From assembly GCF_003992615.1 (NCBI RefSeq), contig NZ_RZMY01000006.1, forward strand, positions 186,001-250,000: a stretch of 64,000 nucleotides of DNA, given 5' to 3'. The position numbers and the translations under genes were made by a program. The DNA comes from Flagellimonas beolgyonensis. Lineage in GTDB: Bacteria > Bacteroidota > Bacteroidia > Flavobacteriales > Flavobacteriaceae. Positions 38,221 to 47,421 of the stretch are shown in pieces. The notes beneath the pieces are model-generated. The model ran no database searches. It was not told the DNA's origin and worked only from the letters and a program-made list of their open reading frames with translations. Numbering within the stretch: position 1 is the stretch's first letter; each line of letters begins with the position of its first letter.

Positions 38221-41200
38221 TTATCTTCGATTTGGGAGGTTATCGGGCTTGGGTGAAAAACGAATCAGGCCATCGTTACCCAACATTTCCTGTTGCACTT
38301 CTTTTTTGGCTGGTTCCTCAGGTTTAGGTGGCTTTTGGAAAATCTTTTGCATCAACTCTTGAAAACTGTCGAAATCCACTTGGTAGGAAAGACCAACTCC
38401 TTGAGTATAGCCCTGCCTTTCTGCCAAAAACTGTTGAATCTGGTTTTCCCTATTGAATATTTTGGCACTCAGTGTTCCCTGGTCATTCAGCAGCACCTGT
38501 ACCTCCACATCACCGGCCACCACGGTTTCCGAAACACCGCCGACCGGTACTCCTACCCTTCCATTCACCAAGATACGGTCCGATATTTGAGTAGACACTG
38601 TAACCCCGATCCTGTTTTCGGTACGGGTATCGGCATTTGGATTGGTATTACCCTGCTCGTAGGACAATCCCAAATTGAACTTATCATTGTTGCCGCCCAA
38701 TATCTGGTTGAAGAGCCCAGATGCTGTCTGAATCAAATTACCGGTCACCGCCTGTTGGTTGATACCGGATTGTGGATTAACGAACGTGCCTTGGGCCAAA
38801 AGGAAAAATGCATTTCGTTCCTTTATCGTTGGGTCTTGTAATCGGTATTGCAACTCCGATTGTACCACAGAATTGGTACCCGGGAATTCAATATCAAAAT
38901 TCACGTTCGGGCTTTCCAGTTCCCCATCCAAACGTACGACCACCTCGGTGGGAATTCTACCGGTGTAGCCCGCATTGTCCAAAAGAGGTGCCGGGTTGGC
39001 ATTCAAGGAATACACCGCTTCCAGGTTCAATTGGGCCGCCAATGGATCACGTTCCCATAAAATGGTGCCTCCTGGCCTTACCTTGAACTTTTTATCGATG
39101 ACTCCCCCATATTTGAAATTGTACTCCCCGGTTACCGCGACAAATTCCCCGTACATATTGAACTTGCCATTGGTATTGATCTCGATCAACAAAATTCCTT
39201 CTCCCGTTCCCTTTAGGGAACTTCCCGAAGATTGGTCCACTACAATTTCAACCTCGGCATCGGGGGTAACGGCAAGGTCAAAAGCCATCTCCAATCCCTG
39301 ATAGTCCTCCAAAACTCTTTCTTCTTCCAAAGAACCATTGCCTCCCTTGTTTATAAAGTTGATGAAAGAATAATCACCCACACTGGTCACATCACTCAAA
39401 GGAATTTTTAATGAAGAACCTCTGGCAGTAGTCGCATCCACGGATATCGTCAAGGCGTCGGTAGGCCCATAAATACTACCTGTACCGTTGATGAATCCTG
39501 TTCCATAATACAGTGCTTCCTCATCATAGTCGGTGTTCAGGATCATAAATCGGTCATTGCCGGTGTCCACATCCAACCCCAAGTACCAATCATCAAAACC
39601 GGTATGGCTAATGGTGCCATCGAGAGTTGCTGTGGTACCCTCCTGAACATCCGAAAGGCCGACATTTTCAAAATAAAAGGTTTGATCGAACAACCTGACC
39701 CTGGATAAAGGAGCAAAATTATAATCCACATTCAGATAGGGTATACCCAAACCTGCCTCATTCAGCGTAACCAACCCATTGATGGATGGGTTATTGACGT
39801 CCCCGGTAATATTTGCCGTTCCGTTCAATTTACCTCGGATATTGGAAATGACATCCTCACCCAACGGACTGAAGGGCTCTAGGGCAAAGTCGGTGAAATT
39901 GGCCACCAAATCCAAATCCTGTTTGTTGTTGATGTTGGTCACTTTGCCGTTCACACTCAGTTTTTCTTTGCCATTATCGTTCAACCACGTACTGACCCCA
40001 AATTCAGTTAGATCGTTATTGCCAAAGATCCCAACTTCCAAATCGCCCAAATGAATATCGTTCACACTAAAATTCTGAATGTTCAGACTGGAAGTGGGCA
40101 GGTACTTGCCATCTTTTTGCAATATGTTCAGAAAGCCATCCACGGCCCCGTTCATCTTAAGGCTGTCTATAGCCGGCGTGATCTTATTGAGCGATACCAA
40201 TTTGAATTGGAGATCCAAATCCTTGTACGTTGAATCTGCCAATTCCCCTCGCAAACGTATTTGTTCCTCGTTGTTGTTGTCCATCACGAGGTCCTCAATG
40301 GTGATGCTGTCCAAGGAACTGTTAAAGGTCACTTTATTCTTGTTGTTCCCATCTTTGTTCAATACCCAAGTATTCCCCTTGAAACTGACATCCGATCTTT
40401 TAAGTCCGATTACCGATCGGTTGTTGGCATTGAAGGTATGGTAAAAGTTCAGGTTGTAACTGTCGTTGTACTCGCTTCCCCCTTTAAACTCGGTTCTAAA
40501 GAACAGGGTGTCTTTTAGTGTGGTGTTGATCAGGTTAAAATCCTTGATGTCGTAATATCGGGTGGACATATCCTCCACCGATACGAAGGTGTTGAACAAG
40601 GGGTTCTTGTTATCTATCTTTAGTTCAATATTATCAAACTGGTTGCCGTAGGCCGCTATACTCGGAGATTTGAAGGTGAGCTTAAAATCACTGGCATCGG
40701 CCTTTATGCTGCCACGGATAAAAGTATTGGCATCGAACACCACTTCCGGAAAAAACACATCCACAATCTTGTTGTAGATCTTAAAATTAAAATCCAATTC
40801 CTGTCCTCCAGAAATTTCAAAAGGCTTGTAATTGGTATAAATGCTACCAATGGAATTTTGAACCAAGTGTCCCAGTTCGTTTACCTTGAACTTACCCTTC
40901 ATGTACCCCGTGATGATATCGGGTGAGTTGATCTCGACAGTTCTGATGGTATCTTGGTCAAAGGTGGAATTCACCGTAAAATCTTCAAAGTAATAGGTGT
41001 CGTTGGCGTTTTGATAGGTGGTGTTGGTAAAAACCATGAGACCTGCCATATCATCGAGGTTATTGCCCTCAATGTCCATGTTGATGTGCCCCTTGAAAAT
41101 GGAAATGCTGTCCTGGATGAAATTCAATTTTTTCAAATCGGCATAATCCACCGCAGCGATAAAGTTGAACTTGTTCTCGCGCCCCCCAAAATCGGCCAAG

Positions 41201-42669
41201 CCTTTAAAATCGAACCTAAAGTTATCATCGTTGCAAAGCAAGGTTCCATCAAACAGTTGGTCCTTTAAAATTCCGGACACCTTGATCTTATTGTACTCGT
41301 ATTGGTTGTATTCCAGCTTATAGATTTCGCCGATCAGTTCGGTGTTCAGGCTTTCAGCCACAAAACCCTTTCCTTCCACATTCATATCCAAGGAGGTCTT
41401 TCCCAGCTGGGCATCGCCCACAAAACCTCCAAGGTCAAAATCCATCAACGAAATAAAGCCGATATAGGACGCGTCTTCAATGGTCTGGACATTTGTCATT
41501 TGAAGGTCCACATAATTATCCCCCAAAACGGTGTTCAGGTTCACGGTCACATCAATGGAGGTTTCTGTTACCTCTGCATCTCCCCGAACGGTAAACTGGC
41601 CCAGCTTTTGCACCGATTCCGGTATGTTTTTTCCTAAAATGTTGGGCAAAATACCACGAAGCTGATAGTAACTGGATGTCAGATTGTCTATATCGCCCTT
41701 CAGCACAAAAGGTGCTTGGGCACTGAACATATTGTTGAACTGAAAATCACCACGGATACCGGTATTGTCTGTGAACAAAAACAAATCCTTCACCTTAAGT
41801 TGGTTCAACACACCACTGAACTCTCCTGTGAAATTGACCAATTTATCCTGGCCGAACTCATTGTAAAAGGTATTTACTTCATTAAGCGCCACCGTGGACT
41901 CTGTAAAATAGGCCTCCAATTGCACACGGTCCAAAAATTCCGCAAAATCCTCCCGATTATAGTTGAATACCAAATTGCCCTTCAGTTCGGATTGATCGGT
42001 ATCGATCAACAGCGAATCAAAACGCATTTGTTCCTTGGTATACTTAAAATCCGTTGCCAATTTTTTGAGTCGGATACCTCGACTTGCCTGCATGGACAAA
42101 TCTTGGATATTAGTAGAGACATCAGGACCCAATATTTGAAAATCGGTGGATGCGATTTTGATATCACTAAAATCCAACACCTTTGGTTTTTCCAGATTTT
42201 CATCAATCAATCGAAACTTTCCACTATTGATCTGTATCTCATCCGCAGAGAGGAAAAAAGGAGGCGTTCCTGGATCACGTGGCTGGCCATCGTCCAATTT
42301 GGCAACAAATACATCGAGGTTGGTATCGGATTCATCGAGGTAGGTCTTCAAATTAAAAACCAGTCCATCAATTTCCACATCACCAAATTCCATTTTGTTG
42401 TTGGCCATGTTGCGCAGGTTCAAAATGGAAGTGGTCAATTTATGAATGTAGAAAAGGGTGTCCTTTTTGTAATCTTCCACATAAATCCCTTTGATCCCGG
42501 TGTTCAGGTTAAAAAGGGAAAGACTTACCCTATCGATTTGGATATTGGTGCCAAACTCCTCGTTCAACGAATCTGTGGCATATTTGGCCAATTTGGTCTG
42601 CACCACCGGCATGGAAAGCACCAAGGAGCCCAACACCATGATCAGCAGGATTGCCAGTAGGATGCGCAA
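38221..42669 (-). CDS. tamB: TamB-like translocation and assembly module protein (AsmA/DUF490)
   Basis: A 1482-residue protein with an N-terminal membrane anchor (about 2-22), a very long repetitive beta-rich region and a C-terminal DUF490/TamB domain (last about 300 residues, containing NVNFDIEFPGTNSVVQSEL and a closing barrel-like tail). Such proteins bridge the periplasm as hydrophobic grooves and carry phospholipids or assist outer membrane proteins. The start is TTG at 42669; upstream in-frame codons (KKLRKIL) read like a natural N-terminus but have no ATG or GTG. It is divergent from tsaD across 71 bases. Confidence 0.9.
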   Translation of the reverse strand: MRILLAILLIMVLGSLVLSMPVVQTKLAKYATDSLNEEFGTNIQIDRVSLSLFNLNTGIKGIYVEDYKKDTLFYIHKLTTSILNLRNMANNKMEFGDVEIDGLVFNLKTYLDESDTNLDVFVAKLDDGQPRDPGTPPFFLSADEIQINSGKFRLIDENLEKPKVLDFSDIKIASTDFQILGPDVSTNIQDLSMQASRGIRLKKLATDFKYTKEQMRFDSLLIDTDQSELKGNLVFNYNREDFAEFLDRVQLEAYFTESTVALNEVNTFYNEFGQDKLVNFTGEFSGVLNQLKVKDLFLFTDNTGIRGDFQFNNMFSAQAPFVLKGDIDNLTSSYYQLRGILPNILGKNIPESVQKLGQFTVRGDAEVTETSIDVTVNLNTVLGDNYVDLQMTNVQTIEDASYIGFISLMDFDLGGFVGDAQLGKTSLDMNVEGKGFVAESLNTELIGEIYKLEYNQYEYNKIKVSGILKDQLFDGTLLCNDDNFRFDFKGLADFGGRENKFNFIAAVDYADLKKLNFIQDSISIFKGHINMDIEGNNLDDMAGLMVFTNTTYQNANDTYYFEDFTVNSTFDQDTIRTVEINSPDIITGYMKGKFKVNELGHLVQNSIGSIYTNYKPFEISGGQELDFNFKIYNKIVDVFFPEVVFDANTFIRGSIKADASDFKLTFKSPSIAAYGNQFDNIELKIDNKNPLFNTFVSVEDMSTRYYDIKDFNLINTTLKDTLFFRTEFKGGSEYNDSYNLNFYHTFNANNRSVIGLKRSDVSFKGNTWVLNKDGNNKNKVTFNSSLDSITIEDLVMDNNNEEQIRLRGELADSTYKDLDLQFKLVSLNKITPAIDSLKMNGAVDGFLNILQKDGKYLPTSSLNIQNFSVNDIHLGDLEVGIFGNNDLTEFGVSTWLNDNGKEKLSVNGKVTNINNKQDLDLVANFTDFALEPFSPLGEDVISNIRGKLNGTANITGDVNNPSINGLVTLNEAGLGIPYLNVDYNFAPLSRVRLFDQTFYFENVGLSDVQEGTTATLDGTISHTGFDDWYLGLDVDTGNDRFMILNTDYDEEALYYGTGFINGTGSIYGPTDALTISVDATTARGSSLKIPLSDVTSVGDYSFINFINKGGNGSLEEERVLEDYQGLEMAFDLAVTPDAEVEIVVDQSSGSSLKGTGEGILLIEINTNGKFNMYGEFVAVTGEYNFKYGGVIDKKFKVRPGGTILWERDPLAAQLNLEAVYSLNANPAPLLDNAGYTGRIPTEVVVRLDGELESPNVNFDIEFPGTNSVVQSELQYRLQDPTIKERNAFFLLAQGTFVNPQSGINQQAVTGNLIQTASGLFNQILGGNNDKFNLGLSYEQGNTNPNADTRTENRIGVTVSTQISDRILVNGRVGVPVGGVSETVVAGDVEVQVLLNDQGTLSAKIFNRENQIQQFLAERQGYTQGVGLSYQVDFDSFQELMQKIFQKPPKPEEPAKKEVQQEMLGNDGLIRFSPKPDNLPNRR

Positions 42670-42687
42670 CAGTATTTTTCGAAGTTT

Positions 42688-42715
42688 TTTGATAGGGCTT
42701 TATGTTTTACCTTTG
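42688..42715 (+). promoter_or_regulatory. promoter for tsaD (-33 TTTG and -7 TACCTTTG)
   Basis: TACCTTTG at 42708-42715 fits the TAnnTTTG -7 consensus, and TTTG at 42688-42691 lies 16 bases upstream as a plausible -33 element. The GTG start of tsaD is 26 bases downstream of the -7 element. Confidence 0.55.
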
Positions 42716-42740
42716 ACGACCAAATTTTGTTCCAAAACCT

Positions 42741-43769
42741 GTGACAGATCCAAAAAAATATATTCTGGCAATCGAATCATCCTGCGATGATACTTCTGCA
42801 GCAGTGCTTTGCAATGCAAAGGTACTCAGCAATGTGGTAGCAACACAAGAAATACACAAGCAATATGGCGGTGTGGTCCCAGAGTTGGCATCGAGGGCGC
42901 ATCAACAAAATATAGTCCCCGTGGTACACCAAGCACTGGCCAAAGCAAATATCGATAAAAAAGAGCTTTCTGCCATAGCATTTACGCGAGGTCCCGGATT
43001 AATGGGCTCATTGCTGGTGGGAACTTCTTTTGCCAAGTCGCTGGCCCTTGGCCTCGACATTCCGTTGATCGAAGTAAACCACATGGAAGCCCATATTTTG
43101 GCCCATTTTATTGAGGAGGAAAGTATGTCCCAACCCCAATTTCCATTTTTGGCCATGACCATAAGCGGAGGGCACACCCAAATTGTGAAGGTGTCCGATC
43201 CATTTACCATGGAAGTGCTGGGTGAAACCTTGGATGATGCTGTTGGGGAAGCTTTCGACAAAAGTGCCAAATTGATGGGATTACCGTACCCCGGTGGCCC
43301 TTTGGTGGATAAATATGCCAAATTGGGCAATCCATTTGCTTACGATTTTCCCAAACCAAAGGTTGAAGAACTCAACTTTAGTTTCAGTGGACTCAAGACC
43401 AGTATTCTTTATTTTTTACAAAAACAAACCAAGGTAAATCCAGATTTTATTGCTCAAAACATCAACGATATCTGTGCTTCTGTACAACATACCATTTTGG
43501 AAATTTTGATGGAGAAACTGGAGCTGGCAGTGGAGCAAACCGGAATCACCCAAGTGGCTATTGGAGGTGGGGTTGCTGCCAATTCCGGAATTAGGTCTAG
43601 GCTTAAGGAGGCCGAGGAAACCAAAGGCTGGAAAACCTATATCCCAAAATTTGAGTTTTGTACCGACAACGCTGCCATGATCGGAATTGTGGGCTATCTC
43701 AAATATAAAAGGGGCGATTTTACCCAGCAAAATGTGGCCGCAAAGGCCCGTTATGCCATTGGAAGTTAA
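42741..43769 (+). CDS. tsaD: tRNA N6-threonylcarbamoyladenosine transferase TsaD
   Basis: A 342-residue Kae1/Qri7-family ASKHA protein, the transferase subunit that attaches threonylcarbamoyl to A37 of ANN-reading tRNAs in the cytoplasm. LAIESSCDDTSAAV is at 9-22, the metal-binding His114 and His118 are in NHMEAHILAH, SGGHTQIV follows, and the C-terminal block has DNAAMIGIVGYLKY. The GTG start at 42741 is directly before the conserved strand. Length and motifs are complete. Confidence 0.98.
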   Translation: MTDPKKYILAIESSCDDTSAAVLCNAKVLSNVVATQEIHKQYGGVVPELASRAHQQNIVPVVHQALAKANIDKKELSAIAFTRGPGLMGSLLVGTSFAKSLALGLDIPLIEVNHMEAHILAHFIEEESMSQPQFPFLAMTISGGHTQIVKVSDPFTMEVLGETLDDAVGEAFDKSAKLMGLPYPGGPLVDKYAKLGNPFAYDFPKPKVEELNFSFSGLKTSILYFLQKQTKVNPDFIAQNINDICASVQHTILEILMEKLELAVEQTGITQVAIGGGVAANSGIRSRLKEAEETKGWKTYIPKFEFCTDNAAMIGIVGYLKYKRGDFTQQNVAAKARYAIGS

Positions 43770-43820
43770 GGAAAGTGCATTCAATTTTATTCACTAACTT
43801 TCTTTCATCAATCCATATCA

Positions 43821-44147
43821 ATGGCGTTTAATGAAGACATAGCCAATCGGGTCCGCCAATCCATCGCGCTGATCCCAGAGCCTTTTACCGAAAAGAAAAT
43901 GTTCGGGGGCATCGCTTTCCTGTACAAGGGCAAGATGACGGTAGGTGTGGTGAAAGAGGAACTGATGGTGCGGGTTTTTGAAAATAAAATGCAGCCGTTA
44001 TTGGATCAAGCGCATGTTCGACCCATGGATTTTACGGGAAAGCCAATGAAAGAATTCATTTTTGTTGCCCTGGAGGAATTCAAGACCGAGGAACAACTCC
44101 AATTATTTATTGAACTTGGCCTGGAACATGCCAAAAGCAAACTGTGA
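43821..44147 (+). CDS. TfoX N-terminal domain protein
   Basis: A 108-residue protein consisting of a TfoX_N domain only (EKKMFGGIAFLYKGKMTVGVVKEELMVRV). Stand-alone TfoX_N proteins are widespread and of unknown function; full TfoX with its C-terminal domain regulates competence in gammaproteobacteria, but that domain is absent here. It lies 3 bases before rsmE and is probably co-transcribed. A near-match promoter (TAACTTTC) precedes it. Confidence 0.88.
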   Translation: MAFNEDIANRVRQSIALIPEPFTEKKMFGGIAFLYKGKMTVGVVKEELMVRVFENKMQPLLDQAHVRPMDFTGKPMKEFIFVALEEFKTEEQLQLFIELGLEHAKSKL

Positions 44148-44150
44148 CCT

Positions 44151-44855
44151 ATGCAACTTTTCTACAATCCCAAACTGGACAATAGTGTAAAACAGTTTGT
44201 TTTTCCTCCGGACGAAAGCAAGCACATTACCCGTGTACTCCGAAAATCCGAAGGCGACATTGTCCATATCACCAATGGCAAAGGCTATTTGTTCGAAGCC
44301 CAAATCTTGGAACCCGACCAAAAACGTTGTAAAGCGCAAATTACCTCGGTCACCAAATCGGTGCCCAAACGATACAATGTACATATGGCGGTGGCACCCA
44401 CCAAAATGAACGACCGATTTGAGTGGTTTTTGGAAAAGGCCACGGAAATAGGCATGGATGAAATCACCCCCATAATCTGTGACCGATCGGAACGCAAAAG
44501 CATTAAAATGGAACGGATCGAACGCGTATTGCAATCTGCCATGAAACAATCCTTGCAGACGACGTTGCCTAAATTGAACCCAGCCATGACCTTTCAGGAG
44601 TTTTTGGAACTGGAACAAACCGGACTCAAGTTCATTGCCCATTGCGAGAAAGATGAGAAAATGGAACTCAAAAGAAGAGTGGTCACCGATAAGGACTGCA
44701 CCATCTTGATCGGCCCGGAAGGCGATTTCACAAAAAATGAAATTGATGCAGCCAAGAAAAAGGGCTATGTTCCAATCTCCCTTGGCAGAAACCGTCTTCG
44801 GACCGAAACTGCAGCCATTGTGGCTTGCAGCGTTGTGGCCATGATCAATAGTTAA
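44151..44855 (+). CDS. rsmE: 16S rRNA (uracil1498-N3)-methyltransferase RsmE
   Basis: A 234-residue SPOUT methyltransferase. An N-terminal PUA-like domain (SKHITRVLRKSEGDIV) is followed by the knotted SAM-binding domain with ILIGPEGDFTKNEID and the closing SLGRNRLRTETAAIVA. It methylates U1498 of 16S rRNA in the 30S subunit. Its TAA stop shares bases with the stop of the convergent DUF1223 gene (TTAA at 44852-44855). Confidence 0.96.
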   Translation: MQLFYNPKLDNSVKQFVFPPDESKHITRVLRKSEGDIVHITNGKGYLFEAQILEPDQKRCKAQITSVTKSVPKRYNVHMAVAPTKMNDRFEWFLEKATEIGMDEITPIICDRSERKSIKMERIERVLQSAMKQSLQTTLPKLNPAMTFQEFLELEQTGLKFIAHCEKDEKMELKRRVVTDKDCTILIGPEGDFTKNEIDAAKKKGYVPISLGRNRLRTETAAIVACSVVAMINS

Positions 44856-45619
44856 CGGTCGATTGTCTTTTTGGAGGCACCCAATACATCCCTGTTTTCG
44901 TTTTCAACAATCAATAGTAAACTGAGGTGGTCCCCTTTCAAAATTGTTTCAGGTATGTAAATGGAGCTAAACCCTGTTTCACCTTTTTGTGACAAGTACT
45001 TTTCTTCAACCACAATATTGCTGTTTCGCAACGTACGGTTCTTATTTTCACCACGGTTGACCTGGGTCTGCTTTTGATCCAAGACCAAAATCGCACGCAA
45101 ACGTTTATCTATCAATTCATCAGAAAGCGCATAAGAAAATGTAATCTTGTCTTGATGGGTAAGGACATTAGTGATCGAAACCCGAACCGATGGGGTTTTG
45201 GCCAGATAGGATTGCAGTTTTTCTTTCAAAACCGACCCATTGGACCCTACAAAATGCTCTTTGCCATTGATCACCATTTCAGGGGTGTATAGACTTCGCT
45301 GATTGAATTTTTGGGCATACATCCGTTGCCGCTCGGTATTTTTCTCACTTCCGAAGGGATCCTTCCAACCAATATAATCCCAATAATCCACATGATAGGA
45401 CAGTGCAAACACCGAACTTGGGTAAGCCTCCTTCACTTGTTCCAATAAGGCATCGGCAGGCGGACAACTGGAGCACCCTTGCGAAGTGAAAAGTTCCAAC
45501 ACGACTACAGCGTCATTCGCTGGGTCTGTCAACAAATCCCTGCCTTGGTAGGCTGTGTAAAGTGTCCCTAACGACAGGGCAAAAAAGGTAAATGAGACGA
45601 TGATGGCTTTTTTAATCAC
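44852..45619 (-). CDS. DUF1223 thioredoxin-like exported protein
   Basis: A 255-residue protein with an N-terminal signal or anchor (about 4-24) and a thioredoxin-like DUF1223 domain. It carries the motif FTSQGCSSCPPADALLE with Cys49 and Cys52, a redox-active CxxC arrangement. A later region (about 160-255) is beta-rich. It is predicted to act in the periplasm on disulfides, but no substrate is known for the family. It is divergent from the DUF4159 gene, 40 bases apart, and convergent with rsmE. Confidence 0.88.
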   Translation of the reverse strand: MIKKAIIVSFTFFALSLGTLYTAYQGRDLLTDPANDAVVVLELFTSQGCSSCPPADALLEQVKEAYPSSVFALSYHVDYWDYIGWKDPFGSEKNTERQRMYAQKFNQRSLYTPEMVINGKEHFVGSNGSVLKEKLQSYLAKTPSVRVSITNVLTHQDKITFSYALSDELIDKRLRAILVLDQKQTQVNRGENKNRTLRNSNIVVEEKYLSQKGETGFSSIYIPETILKGDHLSLLLIVENENRDVLGASKKTIDR

Positions 45620-45627
45620 GAATACTG

Positions 45628-45635
45628 TACATTTG
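45628..45635 (+). promoter_or_regulatory. -7 promoter element for the DUF4159 gene
   Basis: TACATTTG fits TAnnTTTG, 24 bases before the ATG at 45660, in the spacer between the divergent DUF1223 and DUF4159 genes. This also argues against an upstream in-frame start at 45600 for DUF4159. Confidence 0.5.
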
Positions 45636-45659
45636 AATTACTGTATTAATCGCAACTCC

Positions 45660-46310
45660 ATGAAACTACTTACCCAGTGGTATTTCATTTTAACTTTTTT
45701 TATGATGGGCGCCATCAATGCCCAGGAGATTGCCATCCTCAAATATGGGGGCGGGGGCGATTGGTATGCCAACCCAACGGCACTGCCCAACCTTATCGCT
45801 TTCTGCAACGCCAATATCGGCACCAAAATTAATCCGGAGCCTGAAACCGTGGAAACAGGCAGTGTCTCCATTTTCAAATATCCGTACCTTCATATGACCG
45901 GGCATGGGAATGTATTTTTTACGGATGAGGAAGCACAAAACTTGAGAACGTACTTATTGTCCGGTGGTTTTTTACACATCGATGACAACTACGGTATGGA
46001 GCCCTATCTGAGACGGGAGCTGAAAAAGGTCTTTCCGGACAAGGAATTGGAAGAATTGGGGGCCGACCATCCAATTTTTGATCAACGATTCGCGTTTCCG
46101 GACGGACTTCCGAAAATACATGAGCATGATGGCAAACGTCCCCAAGCTTTGGGGATTTTTGACCAAGGAAGATTGGTATTGCTTTTTACTTTTGAAAGTG
46201 ATTTGGGCGATGGCTGGGAAGACCCTGAAGTGCACAACGATCCCGAAGAAATTCGTCTGAAAGCCCTGCAGATGGGTGCCAATATTGTGGAATATGCCTT
46301 TAAAAGCTGA
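45660..46310 (+). CDS. DUF4159 domain exported protein
   Basis: A 216-residue protein with a signal peptide (ending INAQ) and a DUF4159 domain starting EIAILKYGGGGDWYANPTAL. The motif FLHIDDNYG and HPIFDQRF fit the family, which resembles a glutamine-amidotransferase-like fold without a proven activity. ATG 45660 is chosen because the signal peptide begins there and a promoter element overlaps the longer reading. It is followed after 3 bases by the AI-2E family permease gene. Confidence 0.9.
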   Translation: MKLLTQWYFILTFFMMGAINAQEIAILKYGGGGDWYANPTALPNLIAFCNANIGTKINPEPETVETGSVSIFKYPYLHMTGHGNVFFTDEEAQNLRTYLLSGGFLHIDDNYGMEPYLRRELKKVFPDKELEELGADHPIFDQRFAFPDGLPKIHEHDGKRPQALGIFDQGRLVLLFTFESDLGDGWEDPEVHNDPEEIRLKALQMGANIVEYAFKS

Positions 46311-46313
46311 TAC

Positions 46314-47414
46314 ATGAACTCGAAAACCATCGCCAACGGAATCTTGCGGGCCGTGGCCATATTGGTCGGTGTTGTCCTTTTTGCCCTGTTCCTCTATAAA
46401 ATTCAATCGGTACTGGCCTATTTGGCCATTGCTGCGGTCATTGCCCTTTTGGGTAGGCCCATTGTCCTTTTTTTACGTCGACGGTTGAAATTCCCGAATA
46501 CACTCGCGGTTGTAGTTACTATGGTTTTAATGCTGTCCCTGTTTTTGGGTATATTGGCCTTGTTCATTCCATTGATCACCGAACAAGGAAGAAATCTTTC
46601 CTTGCTCGATATTGAAGATCTTAAGGAGAACATCAATACCCTGTATTTGCAAACTTTGGAATATTTTGGGGCTACCTCGGGGAATGTGAACGAACTCATC
46701 GAAGAATCCCATATCGAGGAAAGTATGCTTAAGGGGCTCGACCTTGGTTTCATTCCCAACTTTTTGAACACATTTGTCAACGCTTTGAGCACCTTCAGCG
46801 TTGGACTTTTTTCCGTGCTTTTCATTTCATTTTTCTTTTTGAAGGATAGCAAATTGCTTCAAAACGGTCTTTTGGTTTTTGTGCCGGACAACAAGGAAAG
46901 TAACATGGTTAAATCCATCGACAAGATCAATGGATTGCTTTCCAGATATTTCGCGGGCATCTTATTGCAATTGTTCATCTTGTTTGTGATTTACACCATT
47001 GCCCTTTTGATCGTTGGTGTGGAAAACGCCATTGTGATCGCCTTTCTATGTGCGTTGTTCAACATCATACCCTATGTTGGTCCGATCATTGGTGGCGTGA
47101 TCATGATCACCCTTACCATGACCAGTTTTTTGGGGTCGGATTTTAGCTCGGTACTCTTGCCAAAAGCACTCTATGTTTTTATTGGTTTGGTCATCGGTCA
47201 GTTGGTGGACAACTTCTTTTCACAGCCCTTTATTTTTTCCACAAGTGTGAAATCGCATCCCCTGGAAATCTTCTTGGTCATCATCATTGCCGGATTGCTT
47301 TTTGGGGTCGTTGGAATGGTGATAGCCGTACCGGGATACACCGCAATCAAGGTGGTTTTAAAGGAGTTTCTAGCGGAAAATTCCTTTGTGAAAAAATTGA
47401 CCAAAAATTTATAG
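46314..47414 (+). CDS. AI-2E family transporter (PerM/YdiK-like permease)
   Basis: A 366-residue integral membrane protein of the AI-2E exporter family, with about eight helices and a cytoplasmic or periplasmic mid-region (about 95-160). The C-terminal signatures FNIIPYVGPIIGG and HPLEIFLVIIIAGLLFGV are present. Members export small molecules or sodium; a role in autoinducer-2 export holds for only some. It is probably co-transcribed with the DUF4159 gene and the methyltransferase 7 bases downstream. Confidence 0.9.
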   Translation: MNSKTIANGILRAVAILVGVVLFALFLYKIQSVLAYLAIAAVIALLGRPIVLFLRRRLKFPNTLAVVVTMVLMLSLFLGILALFIPLITEQGRNLSLLDIEDLKENINTLYLQTLEYFGATSGNVNELIEESHIEESMLKGLDLGFIPNFLNTFVNALSTFSVGLFSVLFISFFFLKDSKLLQNGLLVFVPDNKESNMVKSIDKINGLLSRYFAGILLQLFILFVIYTIALLIVGVENAIVIAFLCALFNIIPYVGPIIGGVIMITLTMTSFLGSDFSSVLLPKALYVFIGLVIGQLVDNFFSQPFIFSTSVKSHPLEIFLVIIIAGLLFGVVGMVIAVPGYTAIKVVLKEFLAENSFVKKLTKNL

Positions 47415-47421
47415 CATCTCT